Below are positions 17,178-26,693 of a DNA stretch of 64,000 nucleotides, piece after piece. The stretch is from Comamonas sp. B21-038. Lineage in GTDB: Bacteria > Pseudomonadota > Gammaproteobacteria > Burkholderiales > Burkholderiaceae_C. Location: NCBI RefSeq assembly GCF_022387135.1, contig NZ_CP092462.1, positions 1,550,001-1,614,000 of the forward strand, read 5' to 3'. Each line of letters begins with the position of its first letter. Within the stretch, counting starts at the first letter, position 1. The notes under the pieces are model-generated. The model saw only the letters and a program-made list of their open reading frames with translations, did not search any database and had not been told where the DNA came from. A program made the position numbers and the translations under genes.

Positions 17178-18082
17178 CCTGGGACCAGACCTTGCCTTTA
17201 TGGGCCCGCCTGCACGCCGCCAGCCCCCAGGCGCTTGATGACCTGGGCAGGCACCATGGCATGGACCTGGCGCCGGCCAGCGCGGCGCAGCGACCGGATG
17301 CCGGGGCGGCGATACGCATCCGCTGCGCCCGTGTGCAGGACGGGCGCGTGTTGGTGGCCGATCTGCTGTGGCACCAGACTGCAGATGCGCAGACCCTCTA
17401 CACGGTCGAGACGGGGCACCGCATGCTCCGGCCCGGTCAGGCGCAGCAGCGCTTCAGGGCGCAGGGTTTGCCTGCGGGCAGCGCGCATGCCGTGGCGCTG
17501 GTGCTGCTGCACCAGTTGCTGGGCCAGACCGGGCTGGTGCTCGATCGCATGGATGAGGGGCTGACGCGCTCGATGCGCTCGCTGCGCAGCTTCCAGCTTG
17601 CGGTGGGTACGCCGGACTCCCGGGGCGCCGAGGACCTGATCGATGTGGACAGCCACCTGTCCATGCTCAGCCGCCCGCTGTCGGTCGTGACGCAGGCGCT
17701 GGATGATCTGGAACAGGCTGCCAAGCAACTGCGCCGCAGCGTATTGCAGGGCTCGCAGCTCGGGCGTCAGCATGTCGATGCGCTGTTGGCCGAGATCGAC
17801 GGGGTGCAGCGGCGCAGTCGCTTCATGCTGGAGCGCCAGCGCTTCCACCGCCGCTCGGCCGAGGAAACCGTGGCGATGAGCGACCTGAATGTCACCAAGG
17901 TGTTCAGCGTGCTCTGGGCGGCGTTCATCCCCGGCACGGCCCTGATCAACTGGTATGGCCAGAACTTCCGCGTGATGCCCGAACTGTCCTGGGAGGGTTC
18001 GCTGTGGACGCAGCTGCTTGCCGTGTTGGTGCTCACCGCGGTACCCGTCTGGATGGTCAAGCAATCGGGTACGCTGCGATGA
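17174..18082 (+). CDS. CorA-family transport protein 3, GQN in place of GMN
   Basis: A 302-residue protein, the most divergent of the three. The N-terminal domain is hard to align, but the C-terminus has VTKVFSVLWAAFIPGTALINW then YGQNF (261-265) and VMPEL, followed by a second TM helix (about 277-294) and a KQSGTLR end. A long helical segment (about 105-240) precedes the membrane. It lacks an own small TM partner. The ATG at 17174 overlaps the preceding stop, placing it in the same operon. Three non-identical CorA paralogues in series could build a mixed pentamer or serve separate ions. Confidence 0.78.
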   Translation: MTWDQTLPLWARLHAASPQALDDLGRHHGMDLAPASAAQRPDAGAAIRIRCARVQDGRVLVADLLWHQTADAQTLYTVETGHRMLRPGQAQQRFRAQGLPAGSAHAVALVLLHQLLGQTGLVLDRMDEGLTRSMRSLRSFQLAVGTPDSRGAEDLIDVDSHLSMLSRPLSVVTQALDDLEQAAKQLRRSVLQGSQLGRQHVDALLAEIDGVQRRSRFMLERQRFHRRSAEETVAMSDLNVTKVFSVLWAAFIPGTALINWYGQNFRVMPELSWEGSLWTQLLAVLVLTAVPVWMVKQSGTLR

Positions 18083-18243
18083 CACGAAACCGTCTTGCTG
18101 GCGCCGCACGATCGCACGGGGGAGGCTGGTGCCATGGCCTGCGCAGCCCTTGGTGCTGGTTATCTTCCTGTTTTCTGCAGCCGGGCCGCTGCGCCCGTCG
18201 CGCGTTGCAGCAGCGCCCCGGCCCCACTTTTACTGAGCCACCT

Positions 18244-19422
18244 ATGTCACCGTTGTTTTTTGTATGGATTGCTGCGCGCCCGTTGGCGCCCGAGCAGACA
18301 CGTATCCGCTGGGCTGGGTGCAGTGCTGCCGCTGTGCTGGCCGCCGTGGTGGCCATGCCCGCCCAGGCGCAAACCCATGTACGCCTGTATGGCACCGTCG
18401 ATGCGGCGGTCAGTTCAACCCGGGTGAGCGGCGGACCCACCGAAAACGGCCTTTTGAGCGGAGGCCAGTCGGACTCGCTCTGGGGCCTGCAGGGCCGTGA
18501 GGCGCTGGGCGGCGGCAGCTACGCCGCCTTCGCGCTGGAGGGCGGGCTGGATGTTGCCCGTGGTGCGCCCGATGACCCGGCACGGCCGTTCAACTACCAG
18601 TCCTGGGTGGGGGTGGGGAGCGCCAGCCTGGGCGAGTTGCGCCTGGGGCGCCAGTACACCGTCGGCCAGGCCTTTGTCAGCGCGATCGAAGTGGGGGCCT
18701 GGCGCGATTTTGGCGTGGGTGCCTTGCTGCGGGCCGCCGACAACTACCAGGTGTCCAGACAGATCAGCTGGCGCAGCCCGCAGTGGAGCGGTGTGCAGTT
18801 GGGCGCCAGCTACAGCTTTGATGCAGGTGATGCAGCAGCCGCTGATGCGGCCGGCGGCTCTGCCTACAAGCTCTACAGCCTGGCGTTGCGCTATGAGCAA
18901 GGCCCCTGGCTGCTGGCCGCCAGCTGGGAGCAAGCCAGTGCGCTGCGCTTGGATGCCCTGGGAGGGCGGCGCCCCAGCGCTGCGCAGCTGGGTGCCAGCT
19001 ATAACTTTGGTGTGGCGCGCCTGGCAGCGGGCTGGAGCCGCCAGCGCAATGGCTTTGTCGGGCGCAATGGCGGTGATGGCCCGGCGCAGTGGCAGGCGGC
19101 CGGGCTCAAGGGCCTGGGGCCTGCCGAGTTCATCGATGGAGGCCGGCTGGACGCGGTCTATCTGGCGGCATCGATTCCGATGGGCCATGGCGAGTTTCAG
19201 ATGCAGTGGTCCCAGGCACGGCCCAACTGGGCTTGGCAGGACAGCGGCGCACGCGCCAAGACCAGCCAGGTGATGTCGCTGGGCTACATCTACCCGCTGT
19301 CGCTGCGCACCTCCCTGTACGCCTTTGCCGCCCATGGCCGGGCCTATGCGATGGATGGGGCTGTGGATGCCAGCCAACCCTCGGTCAGCCAGGTGGCTTT
19401 CGGGCTGAACACCCGTTTCTGA
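18244..19422 (+). CDS. Gram-negative outer-membrane porin
   Basis: A 392-residue general porin of the betaproteobacterial type: a long signal peptide ending at AMPAQA, the mature start QTHVRLYGTVDAAV, the early GLQGREALGGGSYAAFALE strand-turn pair, GELRLGRQYTVG, and the terminal aromatic VSQVAFGLNTRF. It forms a 16-strand trimeric barrel passing small hydrophilic solutes. The gene follows the third CorA-like gene after 160 bases on the same strand. That gap holds no terminator I could identify, so it may be read through from the CorA cluster, but it could have its own promoter. Confidence 0.87.
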   Translation: MSPLFFVWIAARPLAPEQTRIRWAGCSAAAVLAAVVAMPAQAQTHVRLYGTVDAAVSSTRVSGGPTENGLLSGGQSDSLWGLQGREALGGGSYAAFALEGGLDVARGAPDDPARPFNYQSWVGVGSASLGELRLGRQYTVGQAFVSAIEVGAWRDFGVGALLRAADNYQVSRQISWRSPQWSGVQLGASYSFDAGDAAAADAAGGSAYKLYSLALRYEQGPWLLAASWEQASALRLDALGGRRPSAAQLGASYNFGVARLAAGWSRQRNGFVGRNGGDGPAQWQAAGLKGLGPAEFIDGGRLDAVYLAASIPMGHGEFQMQWSQARPNWAWQDSGARAKTSQVMSLGYIYPLSLRTSLYAFAAHGRAYAMDGAVDASQPSVSQVAFGLNTRF

Positions 19423-19503
19423 GGCGCAGGGACTTCGCTGCACCGCTGGGATCGGCGTGGTAGCCTTTGGCAATCCCTGTAACCCACAGACGCTTTGTTG
19501 CTG

Positions 19504-20577
19504 ATGAAGACACCGTCCCTGCCAACCCCGCCCCGGCGCCGCCGGGGCCTGCATCTGACCGCCATGGTGCTGGCCCTGGCGCTGCTGTTTTTGATAGACA
19601 CGGCAACCCGCTATGAAGTGGCCGTGTCGGTCTTCTACACCGTGATCATTCTGGCGATGGCCCATGCGCTGACATGGCGTGGGCTCATCGTGCTGTCAGG
19701 CAGCTGCGTTGCGTTGACCTGGCTGAGCTTTCTCATCACCAGCTATGGTGACCAGCGCGCCGGGCTGGTCAACATGCTGATCAGCACGGTGGCGATTGTC
19801 ATCACCGGCTACCTGGCCTGCACGGCGGAACTGGCGCGTGCGGCGGCGCACGAGGCACAGGCCAGGCTGCTGCGCATCTCGCGCATTCACAGCCTGGAGG
19901 GACTGACCACGTCGATTGCGCATGAGCTGAACCAGCCGCTGGCGGCCATCGTCACCAGCGGCCACGCCTGCCAGCGCTGGATGGAGCAGGACCCGCCCCA
20001 GCTGGACAAGGCCCGTCAGGCCCTGCAGCGCATCCTTGGCGATGCGGACCGGGCCAGCGGCATCATTGCGCGGGTGCGAAAGCTCAGCAAAGGCGAGCCG
20101 GCCAGCACCAGGCCCTTCGTCTTCAACGCCGCCGTGCGTGAAGTGCTGGCCCTGTCGCACGCCGAGATGCAGCGGCTGGACATCGCAATGCGTGCCGATC
20201 TGGCGCCTGGATTGCCGCTGGCGCTGGCCGATCCGGTGCAGGTCCAGCAGGTGATCGCCAACCTGGTGCTCAATGCGATGGAGGCCACGGCCTTGGTCGA
20301 TGTAGCGCGCCGCACCATCCTTGTCGAATCGCTGCAGCAGGCCGACAAGCTGGTGTTCCGCATTTCGGACGGCGGCCCCGGCTTGCCCGCCGGTGCGCAG
20401 GAACAGGTATTCGAACCCTTCTGGACCACCAAGCACGAGGGCATTGGCGTCGGGCTGAGCATCAGCCGCAGCATTGTCGAGGCCAATGGCGGCCATATCT
20501 GGGCCGAACCCCATGCACCGGGCGGGGCGGTGTTCACATTCAGCGTACCGGTGGCGCCTGCGGAGGGCGAGGCATGA
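19504..20577 (+). CDS. Membrane-bound sensor histidine kinase, FixL/DctB-like
   Basis: A 357-residue kinase with about four TM helices within residues 17-105 and almost no periplasmic domain, so sensing is probably within the membrane. The phosphoacceptor box is SIAHELNQPLAAI; the ATPase has NLVLNAMEA (N), DGGPGLP (G1) and GIGVGLSISRSIVEANGG (G2). The HELNQPL box defines the HPK4 group used with NtrC- or FixJ-type regulators. ATG 19504 has only a weak ribosome-binding site. It overlaps the FixJ-like gene by four bases. Proximity to the porin and CorA genes hints at a shared stimulus, but no direct evidence is visible. Confidence 0.85.
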   Translation: MKTPSLPTPPRRRRGLHLTAMVLALALLFLIDTATRYEVAVSVFYTVIILAMAHALTWRGLIVLSGSCVALTWLSFLITSYGDQRAGLVNMLISTVAIVITGYLACTAELARAAAHEAQARLLRISRIHSLEGLTTSIAHELNQPLAAIVTSGHACQRWMEQDPPQLDKARQALQRILGDADRASGIIARVRKLSKGEPASTRPFVFNAAVREVLALSHAEMQRLDIAMRADLAPGLPLALADPVQVQQVIANLVLNAMEATALVDVARRTILVESLQQADKLVFRISDGGPGLPAGAQEQVFEPFWTTKHEGIGVGLSISRSIVEANGGHIWAEPHAPGGAVFTFSVPVAPAEGEA

Positions 20578-21182
20578 CGGACGCAGCGATGGTCTATGTG
20601 GTCGATGACGACAACTCGGTGCGCGCCGCGCTGGAGGATTTGCTCGCATCGGTCGGTCTGCCGGTGCGCGCCTTTGCCTCGGCGGCCGAATTCCTGGCAC
20701 AGCCGCTGGCCGATGTGCCCGCTTGCCTGGTGCTGGATGTGCGCATGCCGGGGCTGAGCGGCATGGAGTTCCAGCGCCAGATGCAGACCCTGGGTTTGCA
20801 ACTGCCGGTGGTGTTCATCACCGGCCATGGCGATATTGCGATGGGCGTCAAAGCCATGAAAAGCGGCGCCATCGACTTTCTGGCCAAGCCGTTTCGCGAC
20901 CAGGACCTGCTGGACGCGATCCACCAAGGCATTGCGCAAGACCGCGCACGGCGCCTGGCGGATGCCGACCGTGCCGAGATCGGCGGACGCTGGCAGACCT
21001 TGAGCGACGGCGAGCGCGAGGTGGTGCAACTGGTGGTCAAGGGCCTGTTGAACAAGCAGATTGCACACCAGCTGCAACTCAGTGAAGTGACCGTGAAGGT
21101 GCGCCGCGGCAATGCGATGCGCAAGCTGCAGCTGAGCTCGCTGGCCGATCTGGTGCGGTTGACCGAAAAGCTGGGTGTGTAG
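20574..21182 (+). CDS. FixJ-family response regulator (receiver plus LuxR HTH)
   Basis: A 202-residue regulator: receiver domain with DDD at 11-13, phosphoacceptor Asp55 (LVLDVRMPGLSG), the conserved ITGHGDIAMGVKAMKSGA segment and Lys in AKPFRDQ, followed by a LuxR/GerE HTH (about 140-200; LSDGEREVVQLVVKGLLNKQIA, SEVTVKVRRGNAMRKL). It is coupled by ATGA overlap to the kinase gene. FixJ-type regulators activate promoters after dimerising on phosphorylation. Targets are unknown; the porin upstream is a candidate. Confidence 0.88.
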   Translation: MTDAAMVYVVDDDNSVRAALEDLLASVGLPVRAFASAAEFLAQPLADVPACLVLDVRMPGLSGMEFQRQMQTLGLQLPVVFITGHGDIAMGVKAMKSGAIDFLAKPFRDQDLLDAIHQGIAQDRARRLADADRAEIGGRWQTLSDGEREVVQLVVKGLLNKQIAHQLQLSEVTVKVRRGNAMRKLQLSSLADLVRLTEKLGV

Positions 21183-21556
21183 TGGCCTGGCGCGAAACGG
21201 GCGGCACCAGGCGGCCCGGGCCATTCTGAAGCCCGGCTTACGCCATGTTGGCGGCAGGGGTGTTGGGTTCTGCAGGGTTGCTATGTAATTGATAGCTTGA
21301 AAGCCCCGTGAGCGGTGCTAAGATATACGTTTTCGCTTGTAAAGATGGTAGCTGCTTGTCGAAGACTGCACGCTGGACCGCCAGGGTCGCCAGTTTGGTC
21401 TTAACATGCTGCACCTGCCTTTGTTGCATTGCCGCATGGGCTGCCTGCGGCCGACCGTTGGCCATCCTGCAGGGTTTGGGATTCATCGACAGAACTGAGA
21501 AAGATCAGCAGGCGGCGCAGCCTTGACGTGCGACCCCGGCTTGAGCAACACATTAC
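21183..21556 (+). other. Intergenic region and presumed promoter of the efe operon
   Basis: About 370 bases with no supported gene; an ORF at 21308-21526 has a GTG start, no ribosome-binding site and no recognisable content. GCTAT (21280-21284) and ATAGC (21292-21296) form an inverted repeat in an AT-rich patch that could be promoter or operator DNA. I see no clear Fur box. Confidence 0.4.
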
Positions 21557-23662
21557 ATGCTGGTTCCTTTTTTGATTATGTTGCGCGAGGGCATCGAGGC
21601 CGCGCTGATCGTGGGCATCATTGCGAGTTTCCTCCGCCACACGGGCCGTGCCAGGCTGATGCCCGCTGTCTGGGCGGGGGTGTTCCTGGCGCTGGGTCTG
21701 TCGCTGTTTGTCGGCGCGGGTCTGCAGTGGATGGCCGCCGAGTTTCCGCAAAAGCAGCAGGAGCTGTTTGAAGCGCTGGTCGGCTTTATCGCCGTGGGCA
21801 TGCTGACCGGCATGGTGTTCTGGATGCGCAAGGCCTCGCGCTCGATCAAAGGGGAGCTGCAGGCCTCGGTCGACAAGGCACTCAGCACCTCGGGCAGTGC
21901 CAGCTGGGCACTGATCGGCATGGTCTTTTTGGCGGTGGCGCGCGAAGGCGTCGAATCCGTCTTCTTCTTGCTGGCCATCTTCCAGCAAAGCTCGGGCTGG
22001 AGTGCCGCAGCGGGCGCCTTCCTCGGCGTGGCGCTGTCGGTGCTGCTGGGCGTGGGCCTCTACAAAGGCGGCGTGCGCATCAATCTGCGCCAGTTCTTCC
22101 GCTACACCGGTATCTTTATCCTGGTCGTGGCAGCTGGCCTGCTGGCCGGCGCCGTGCGCCGCCTGCATGAGGCCGGGGTCTGGAACCAGCTGCAGCAAGT
22201 GGTATTCGACAGCAGCGCCGTGCTGCCCGAAGACAGCCCGCTGGGTGTCATTCTGGGCGGCCTGCTGGGCTACATGCATGCACCCGTCGCCGGCGAAGTG
22301 CTGGCCTGGGCGCTGTACCTGGCCGTGACCTTGGTGATGTTCTTCTGGCCGGTCAAGGCGGCGCCTGCCGTGGCGGGCGCTCCTGCCGCGCCCACCCCCG
22401 CAGCTGCAGCGGCCGAAGTGGCCGCTGATGAGCTTGCTCCGCGTCTTGGCCCGGTTGTCCTGGGTAGCGTCGTCGTGTTTCTGCTCGGTGCTGCTGCTTT
22501 CTGGCAGGCATCGACGGTGCCGCGTGCCAGCGAGGTTGCAGGCAGCAGTACATCGGTCGATGGCGTGCCGGTGGTGACCATCGAGATCAACCAGGGCACC
22601 TGCACCCCCAATGCGGTGACCGTGCCAGCGGGCAAGGTGATTTTCCGCATCGTCAACCAGTCGCAGCGGGCGCTGGAATGGGAAATTCTGGACGGCGTGA
22701 TGGTGCTCGAAGAGCGCGAGAACATTCTGCCCGGCATGACGCAGCAGCTGAGCGCACGCCTGGTACCCGGCAACTATGAGATGACCTGCGGCCTGCTCAA
22801 CGCCGCGCGCGGCAGCCTGACGGTGACGACGTCGGACGCCTTCAAGGCCGAAGCCGCCAAGCCGCCGGTGACCGCCTTCCTGGGCGCACTGGCCGAGTAC
22901 CAGGTCTACATGCTGACCGAGACGGCCAGCCTGCAGGAGATGGTCGATGCGCTGCAGCAGCGCCTGGCCCATCCACTGGAAGCCGGTGCTACCTCGCCCG
23001 ATGGCTACCCCGGCGATGCCCTGCAACTGGCTGCGCTGGCGCGCGGCCAGTACCAAAAGCTGGCCCCGTTGGCGGTGCAGTACGGCGATTTGAATGCCCG
23101 CATCGATGCGCGCGCCGCAGACTTTGCGCTGCGTGACAAGGACCCGGCCTTTGTGGGCTTGCAGCGCATTGCCGCCGGTCTGCAAGCGGGCGAGCCGGCT
23201 GAGCAGCTGCTGCCGCTAGCCACCAGCCTGCAGCAGGATGTGCAGCAACTGGCCCAGCGCCTGGGCGATGCGGCCTTGCAGCCGCAGTCGATTGCCGCCG
23301 CAGCGGCCAAGGCGCTGGAGCGTGCCTCCACGCTGATTCCCGGCGAGGCGACCACGCCCGAACAGGGCCGGGCGGTGCTGCAGTTCGTCTATGGCAGCTG
23401 GGCGGCGGCCAACAAGGCCCAGCAAGTGCTGTCCCCTGTACTTGGCAATGCCAACCCGGCCTTGAACCAGCAGTTGCAGGACAGCCTGGCCAAGCTGCGC
23501 CAGCGCATCGAAGAGCTGGGCGTGCCCGCCGATGACAGCCAGGTGGCCGACATGGCCGGCCAGGCACTGAACCCGGTGCAGTGCCAGAACCTGGCCCAGG
23601 CGCTCTACCAGAGTTCGCAAAGCATGGCCAAGGTCAATGCAGCGCTGGGCTTGCAGCCCTAA
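21557..23662 (+). CDS. EfeU-EfeO fusion: FTR1-type iron permease with cupredoxin and degenerate M75 domains
   Basis: A 701-residue fusion. Residues 1-270 form an FTR1/EfeU permease with seven TM helices and both iron-binding REGxE motifs (REGIE 10-14, REGVE 129-133). An extra TM helix (about 299-316) leads to a periplasmic cupredoxin-like domain (about 340-425; NQGTCTPNAVTVPAGKV, YEMTCG) as found at the EfeO N-terminus, then a helical M75/imelysin-like domain (436-690). In that domain the family motif FHRIEYG, intact in the nearby EfeO/EfeM, reads LQRIAAG (535-541), so the His and Glu of HxxE are lost. The protein probably carries ferrous or ferric iron through the inner membrane with EfeB and EfeO. 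ATG 21557 has only a weak ribosome-binding site. Confidence 0.85.
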   Translation: MLVPFLIMLREGIEAALIVGIIASFLRHTGRARLMPAVWAGVFLALGLSLFVGAGLQWMAAEFPQKQQELFEALVGFIAVGMLTGMVFWMRKASRSIKGELQASVDKALSTSGSASWALIGMVFLAVAREGVESVFFLLAIFQQSSGWSAAAGAFLGVALSVLLGVGLYKGGVRINLRQFFRYTGIFILVVAAGLLAGAVRRLHEAGVWNQLQQVVFDSSAVLPEDSPLGVILGGLLGYMHAPVAGEVLAWALYLAVTLVMFFWPVKAAPAVAGAPAAPTPAAAAAEVAADELAPRLGPVVLGSVVVFLLGAAAFWQASTVPRASEVAGSSTSVDGVPVVTIEINQGTCTPNAVTVPAGKVIFRIVNQSQRALEWEILDGVMVLEERENILPGMTQQLSARLVPGNYEMTCGLLNAARGSLTVTTSDAFKAEAAKPPVTAFLGALAEYQVYMLTETASLQEMVDALQQRLAHPLEAGATSPDGYPGDALQLAALARGQYQKLAPLAVQYGDLNARIDARAADFALRDKDPAFVGLQRIAAGLQAGEPAEQLLPLATSLQQDVQQLAQRLGDAALQPQSIAAAAAKALERASTLIPGEATTPEQGRAVLQFVYGSWAAANKAQQVLSPVLGNANPALNQQLQDSLAKLRQRIEELGVPADDSQVADMAGQALNPVQCQNLAQALYQSSQSMAKVNAALGLQP

Positions 23663-23707
23663 AGTTTCCGCCTTCTATTTCTACAAATAACATACAGAAA
23701 GCACCAC

Positions 23708-25054
23708 ATGTCTTGGTTCAAGAACAGGAACGAGTCTCAATCCATCGTCCGCGAGGGCGCCGACCCGTCGCGCCGCCGCTGGCTGGGCGAGGCCGCTGGC
23801 GCCATGGGCGCCGGCGTGCTGGCCGGCATGCCCGTGCGCCAGGCGCTGGCTGCCGACGATGCCTCGCCAGGCAACACCCAGGTGGCCGATGCGCCGCACA
23901 GCAGCGTGTCTGCGCAGCGCGTGCCGTTCTACGGCAGGCACCAGGCCGGCATCGTCACGCCCCGGCCGCTGGCCGGCATGGTGGTCAGCTTTGATGTGCT
24001 GGCCAGCAACCCGGCAGAGTTGGAGCGCCTGTTCAAGACCTTGACCGAGCGCATCCACTTTCTGACCCAGGGCGGTGCCCAGCCGGTGCTCGACCCCAAG
24101 CTGCCGCCGGCGGGATCTGGCATTCTGGGCCCGGTGGTGCAACCCGATGCACTGACGGTCACCGTGGCCGTGGGCCACAGCCTGTTTGATGACCGCTTTG
24201 GCCTGAAGGACCAGCGGCCCAAGCGCCTGACCCCCATGCAGCAGCACCCCAACGATGCGCTGCAGGCCGCGCTCTGCCATGGCGATCTGTCGATCCAGTT
24301 CTGCGCCAACACGCCCGATACCAATATCCATGCGCTGCGCGACATCATCAAGAACCTGCCCGATCTGCTGATGGTGCGCTGGAAGCAGGAGGGCTCGGTG
24401 CCGCCGATCCCCGCTGCCGTGGGCCAGCCTGCAGAGAGCGCGCGCAATTTTCTGGGCTTCCGCGATGGCTCGGCCAACCCGCCATCGGACGATGAGGCCA
24501 TGATGCGCCGCATTGTCTGGGTGCAGCCTGAATCCGACGAGCCCGCCTGGGCCGCGGGCGGCAGCTACCAGGCCGTGCGCATCATCCGCAACTTTGTCGA
24601 GCGCTGGGACCGCACGCCGCTGGGCGAGCAGGAGGCCATCATGGGCCGCGACAAGGACAGCGGTGCGCCGCTGGATGCGCGCAAGAAGACCGAGCACGAC
24701 ACGCCGGACTATGCGGCCGATCCCGAAGGCCAGAAGACGCCGATGGACGCCCATATCCGGCTGGCCAACCCGCGCAACCATGGCAGCGAAGCGAACCTGA
24801 TCCTGCGCCGGCCCTTCAACTATTCGAATGGTGTGACCAAGTCCGGCCAGCTGGAGATGGGCCTGCTGTTCATCTGCTACCAGGCCGATCTGGAAAAGGG
24901 CTTTGTCACCGTGCAAAAGCGCCTCGACGGCGAGCCGCTCGAAGAATACATCAAGCCCATTGGCGGCGGCTTTTTCTATGTGCTGCCCGGCGTGGCCGAT
25001 GCCAATGACTGGCTGGGCCGTGGCCTGCTGGCCGCTGCCGCCAACAAGGCCTGA
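23708..25054 (+). CDS. efeB: EfeB, periplasmic DyP-type haem peroxidase
   Basis: A 448-residue dye-decolorising peroxidase of the EfeB group. The N-terminus has a twin-arginine-like signal, [11 protein letters not shown], with cleavage after RQALA, so it is exported folded with haem. The DyP signature GFRDG (250-254, catalytic Asp253) is followed by the haem-ligand histidine region [12 protein letters not shown]. In EfeUOB systems EfeB acts on iron, or removes iron from haem by one model, at the periplasmic side of EfeU. It lies 45 bases after the EfeU-EfeO fusion and 138 bases before the M75 gene, all on one strand. Confidence 0.9.
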   Translation: MSWFKNRNESQSIVREGADPSRRRWLGEAAGAMGAGVLAGMPVRQALAADDASPGNTQVADAPHSSVSAQRVPFYGRHQAGIVTPRPLAGMVVSFDVLASNPAELERLFKTLTERIHFLTQGGAQPVLDPKLPPAGSGILGPVVQPDALTVTVAVGHSLFDDRFGLKDQRPKRLTPMQQHPNDALQAALCHGDLSIQFCANTPDTNIHALRDIIKNLPDLLMVRWKQEGSVPPIPAAVGQPAESARNFLGFRDGSANPPSDDEAMMRRIVWVQPESDEPAWAAGGSYQAVRIIRNFVERWDRTPLGEQEAIMGRDKDSGAPLDARKKTEHDTPDYAADPEGQKTPMDAHIRLANPRNHGSEANLILRRPFNYSNGVTKSGQLEMGLLFICYQADLEKGFVTVQKRLDGEPLEEYIKPIGGGFFYVLPGVADANDWLGRGLLAAAANKA

Positions 25055-25192
25055 TCCCGTTTCCTAACCAGCCACCGGTGTCTGTACGGCAAGGCCTGGG
25101 CGCGTTCTTCTTCATGAAGCACGTCAGCCGGGATTTGGCATGGGGATACCGGAAGCCAAAAATTATCAATCTAACAGTCTAGGAGTTCTCGT

Positions 25193-26032
25193 ATGTTTAT
25201 GCGTCGCCAATTCTTGCAAGGCCTGCTGCTGGCCGGCAGTGCCAGCGTCATCCCCCTGTCCAGCTGGGCAGCAGAAGGCGTGTCTGCGCTGGAGCTGGTC
25301 AAGCCGCTGGCGGAGTACAAGCTGTACGTCAACAACAACCTGCGCGAGCTGGTCAAGGGCGTGCAGGCCTTTACCGATGCGGTCAAGGCCGGCAAGATCG
25401 AAGAGGCCAAGAAGATGTACGCTGCCGTGCGCCGCCCCTACGAGCGCATCGAGCCGATTGCCGAGCTGTTTGCCGATCTGGACAAGAGCATGGATTCGCG
25501 TGCCGACGACCATGAAAAGGCCGAGAAGGACCCGGGCTTCACCGGCTTCCACCGCATCGAGTACGGCCTCTGGGTCGAAAAGAGCACCAAGGGCCTGACC
25601 CCTTTTGCCGACAAGCTGCTGGCCGATGCCAAGGAACTGCAAAAGCGCGTGAGCGGTTTGACCTTCCCGCCTGAAAAGGTCGTGGGCGGCGCTGCGGTGC
25701 TGATGGAAGAGGTGGCTGCCACCAAGATTTCGGGTGAAGAAGAGCGCTACAGCCACACCGACCTGGACGACTTCCAGGCCAACTTCGAAGGTGCGGACAA
25801 GATTTTCGAACTGCTGCGCCCCCTGGTCGAGAAGAAGGACAAGGCCTTTGTCGAAAAGACTGCGGCCAACTTCAAGACCGTGTTCGACATCCTGGCCAAG
25901 TACCGCAAGCCCGATGGCAGCTTTGAGCTGTACACCAAGCTGGGTGAGGGCGACCGCAAGATCCTGGCAGGCCGCGTCAACACGCTGGCCGAAGACCTGT
26001 CCAAGCTGCGCGGCATGCTCGGCCTGAACTGA
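25193..26032 (+). CDS. EfeO/EfeM-type M75 (imelysin-like) periplasmic iron-binding protein
   Basis: A 279-residue protein with an [14 protein letters not shown] signal peptide cleaved near SSWAAEG and a single M75 domain. The metal-binding HxxE motif is intact: FHRIEYGLW with His120 and Glu123. There is no cupredoxin domain, so this is the short EfeM type; the cupredoxin is on the upstream fusion. It should bind iron in the periplasm and pass it to the permease. AGGAG (25181-25185) lies 7 bases before ATG 25193. A terminator follows at 26058, closing the efe operon. Confidence 0.88.
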   Translation: MFMRRQFLQGLLLAGSASVIPLSSWAAEGVSALELVKPLAEYKLYVNNNLRELVKGVQAFTDAVKAGKIEEAKKMYAAVRRPYERIEPIAELFADLDKSMDSRADDHEKAEKDPGFTGFHRIEYGLWVEKSTKGLTPFADKLLADAKELQKRVSGLTFPPEKVVGGAAVLMEEVAATKISGEEERYSHTDLDDFQANFEGADKIFELLRPLVEKKDKAFVEKTAANFKTVFDILAKYRKPDGSFELYTKLGEGDRKILAGRVNTLAEDLSKLRGMLGLN

Positions 26033-26057
26033 TCACGCCCGCAGGCGCTGAACGATG

Positions 26058-26093
26058 AACCGTCCCTGTGCTGTGCAAGGGGCGGTTTTTTTA
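26058..26093 (+). terminator. Intrinsic terminator of the efe operon
   Basis: Arms AACCGTCCC and GGGGCGGTT (one G-T pair) are followed by a T-run, 25 bases after the M75 gene. Confidence 0.85.
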
Positions 26094-26181
26094 TGGCTGA
26101 CGCAGTTGTCGACCATCAGGCTTTTAGAACAGGCTCTTGGATTGGCCGACAATGGCGGCTGCAATTTGAACCGCTAGCGCT

Positions 26182-26688
26182 ATGAACGACACCACCACCA
26201 GCCCCGACGGGGGCGAGACCGAATGGGCCGCCTGGAGCCGCGAGGCCGTCGAGACGATGATGGCCCGCAATACCGAATGGCCACGCCAGTTTGGCCTGCA
26301 GAGCGCCCCGCAATACCACTGGGATTTGGAAAGTGCCAGCCTGGTGCTGCAGGCGCCCTTGCATGAGGTGCAGGGCACCGTCTGCCTGGTGGGCACCAGC
26401 AGCGAGAGCGAAGGCAGCTTTGTGTGGAGCTGGGCCAATGCCAACATCCCCGCCCAGCATGGCCAGGCCCTGGAGGTCGTGCACGACTTTGGCCGCGAGC
26501 ACCAGCTGGCCTTGCTGACCACCGCGCGCATCCCCGGTGGCCGGCCCGAGGCAACCGAGTGCCTCTGCATTGCCGCCCGCCTGCAGCGCGCGATCGGCAC
26601 CTTTATCGACCAGCAAGGCGATATCACGCTGTACTTCAGCATCCTGCATCTGCAAGTGGTGCAGAACCCGGACCAGGCGTTGCAGTAA
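26182..26688 (+). CDS. DUF6882-like conserved hypothetical protein
   Basis: A 168-residue soluble protein. The aromatic pattern SFVWSWANANIPA with a preceding short beta region resembles DUF6882 proteins, whose function is unknown. Both the N-terminal start at ATG 26182 and the end at LHLQVVQNPDQALQ look complete. No good ribosome-binding site is visible. It converges on the VOC gene, and the intervening DNA is a 14-base tandem repeat. The family call rests on the W-x-W-A-N pattern only. Confidence 0.6.
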   Translation: MNDTTTSPDGGETEWAAWSREAVETMMARNTEWPRQFGLQSAPQYHWDLESASLVLQAPLHEVQGTVCLVGTSSESEGSFVWSWANANIPAQHGQALEVVHDFGREHQLALLTTARIPGGRPEATECLCIAARLQRAIGTFIDQQGDITLYFSILHLQVVQNPDQALQ

Positions 26689-26693
26689 AGGCT

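Noticed and set aside
21308..21526. 72-codon cysteine-rich ORF upstream of the efe operon
   Set aside because: GTG start without ribosome-binding site; the Cys-rich hydrophobic stretch looked like a small membrane protein but nothing else supports it.
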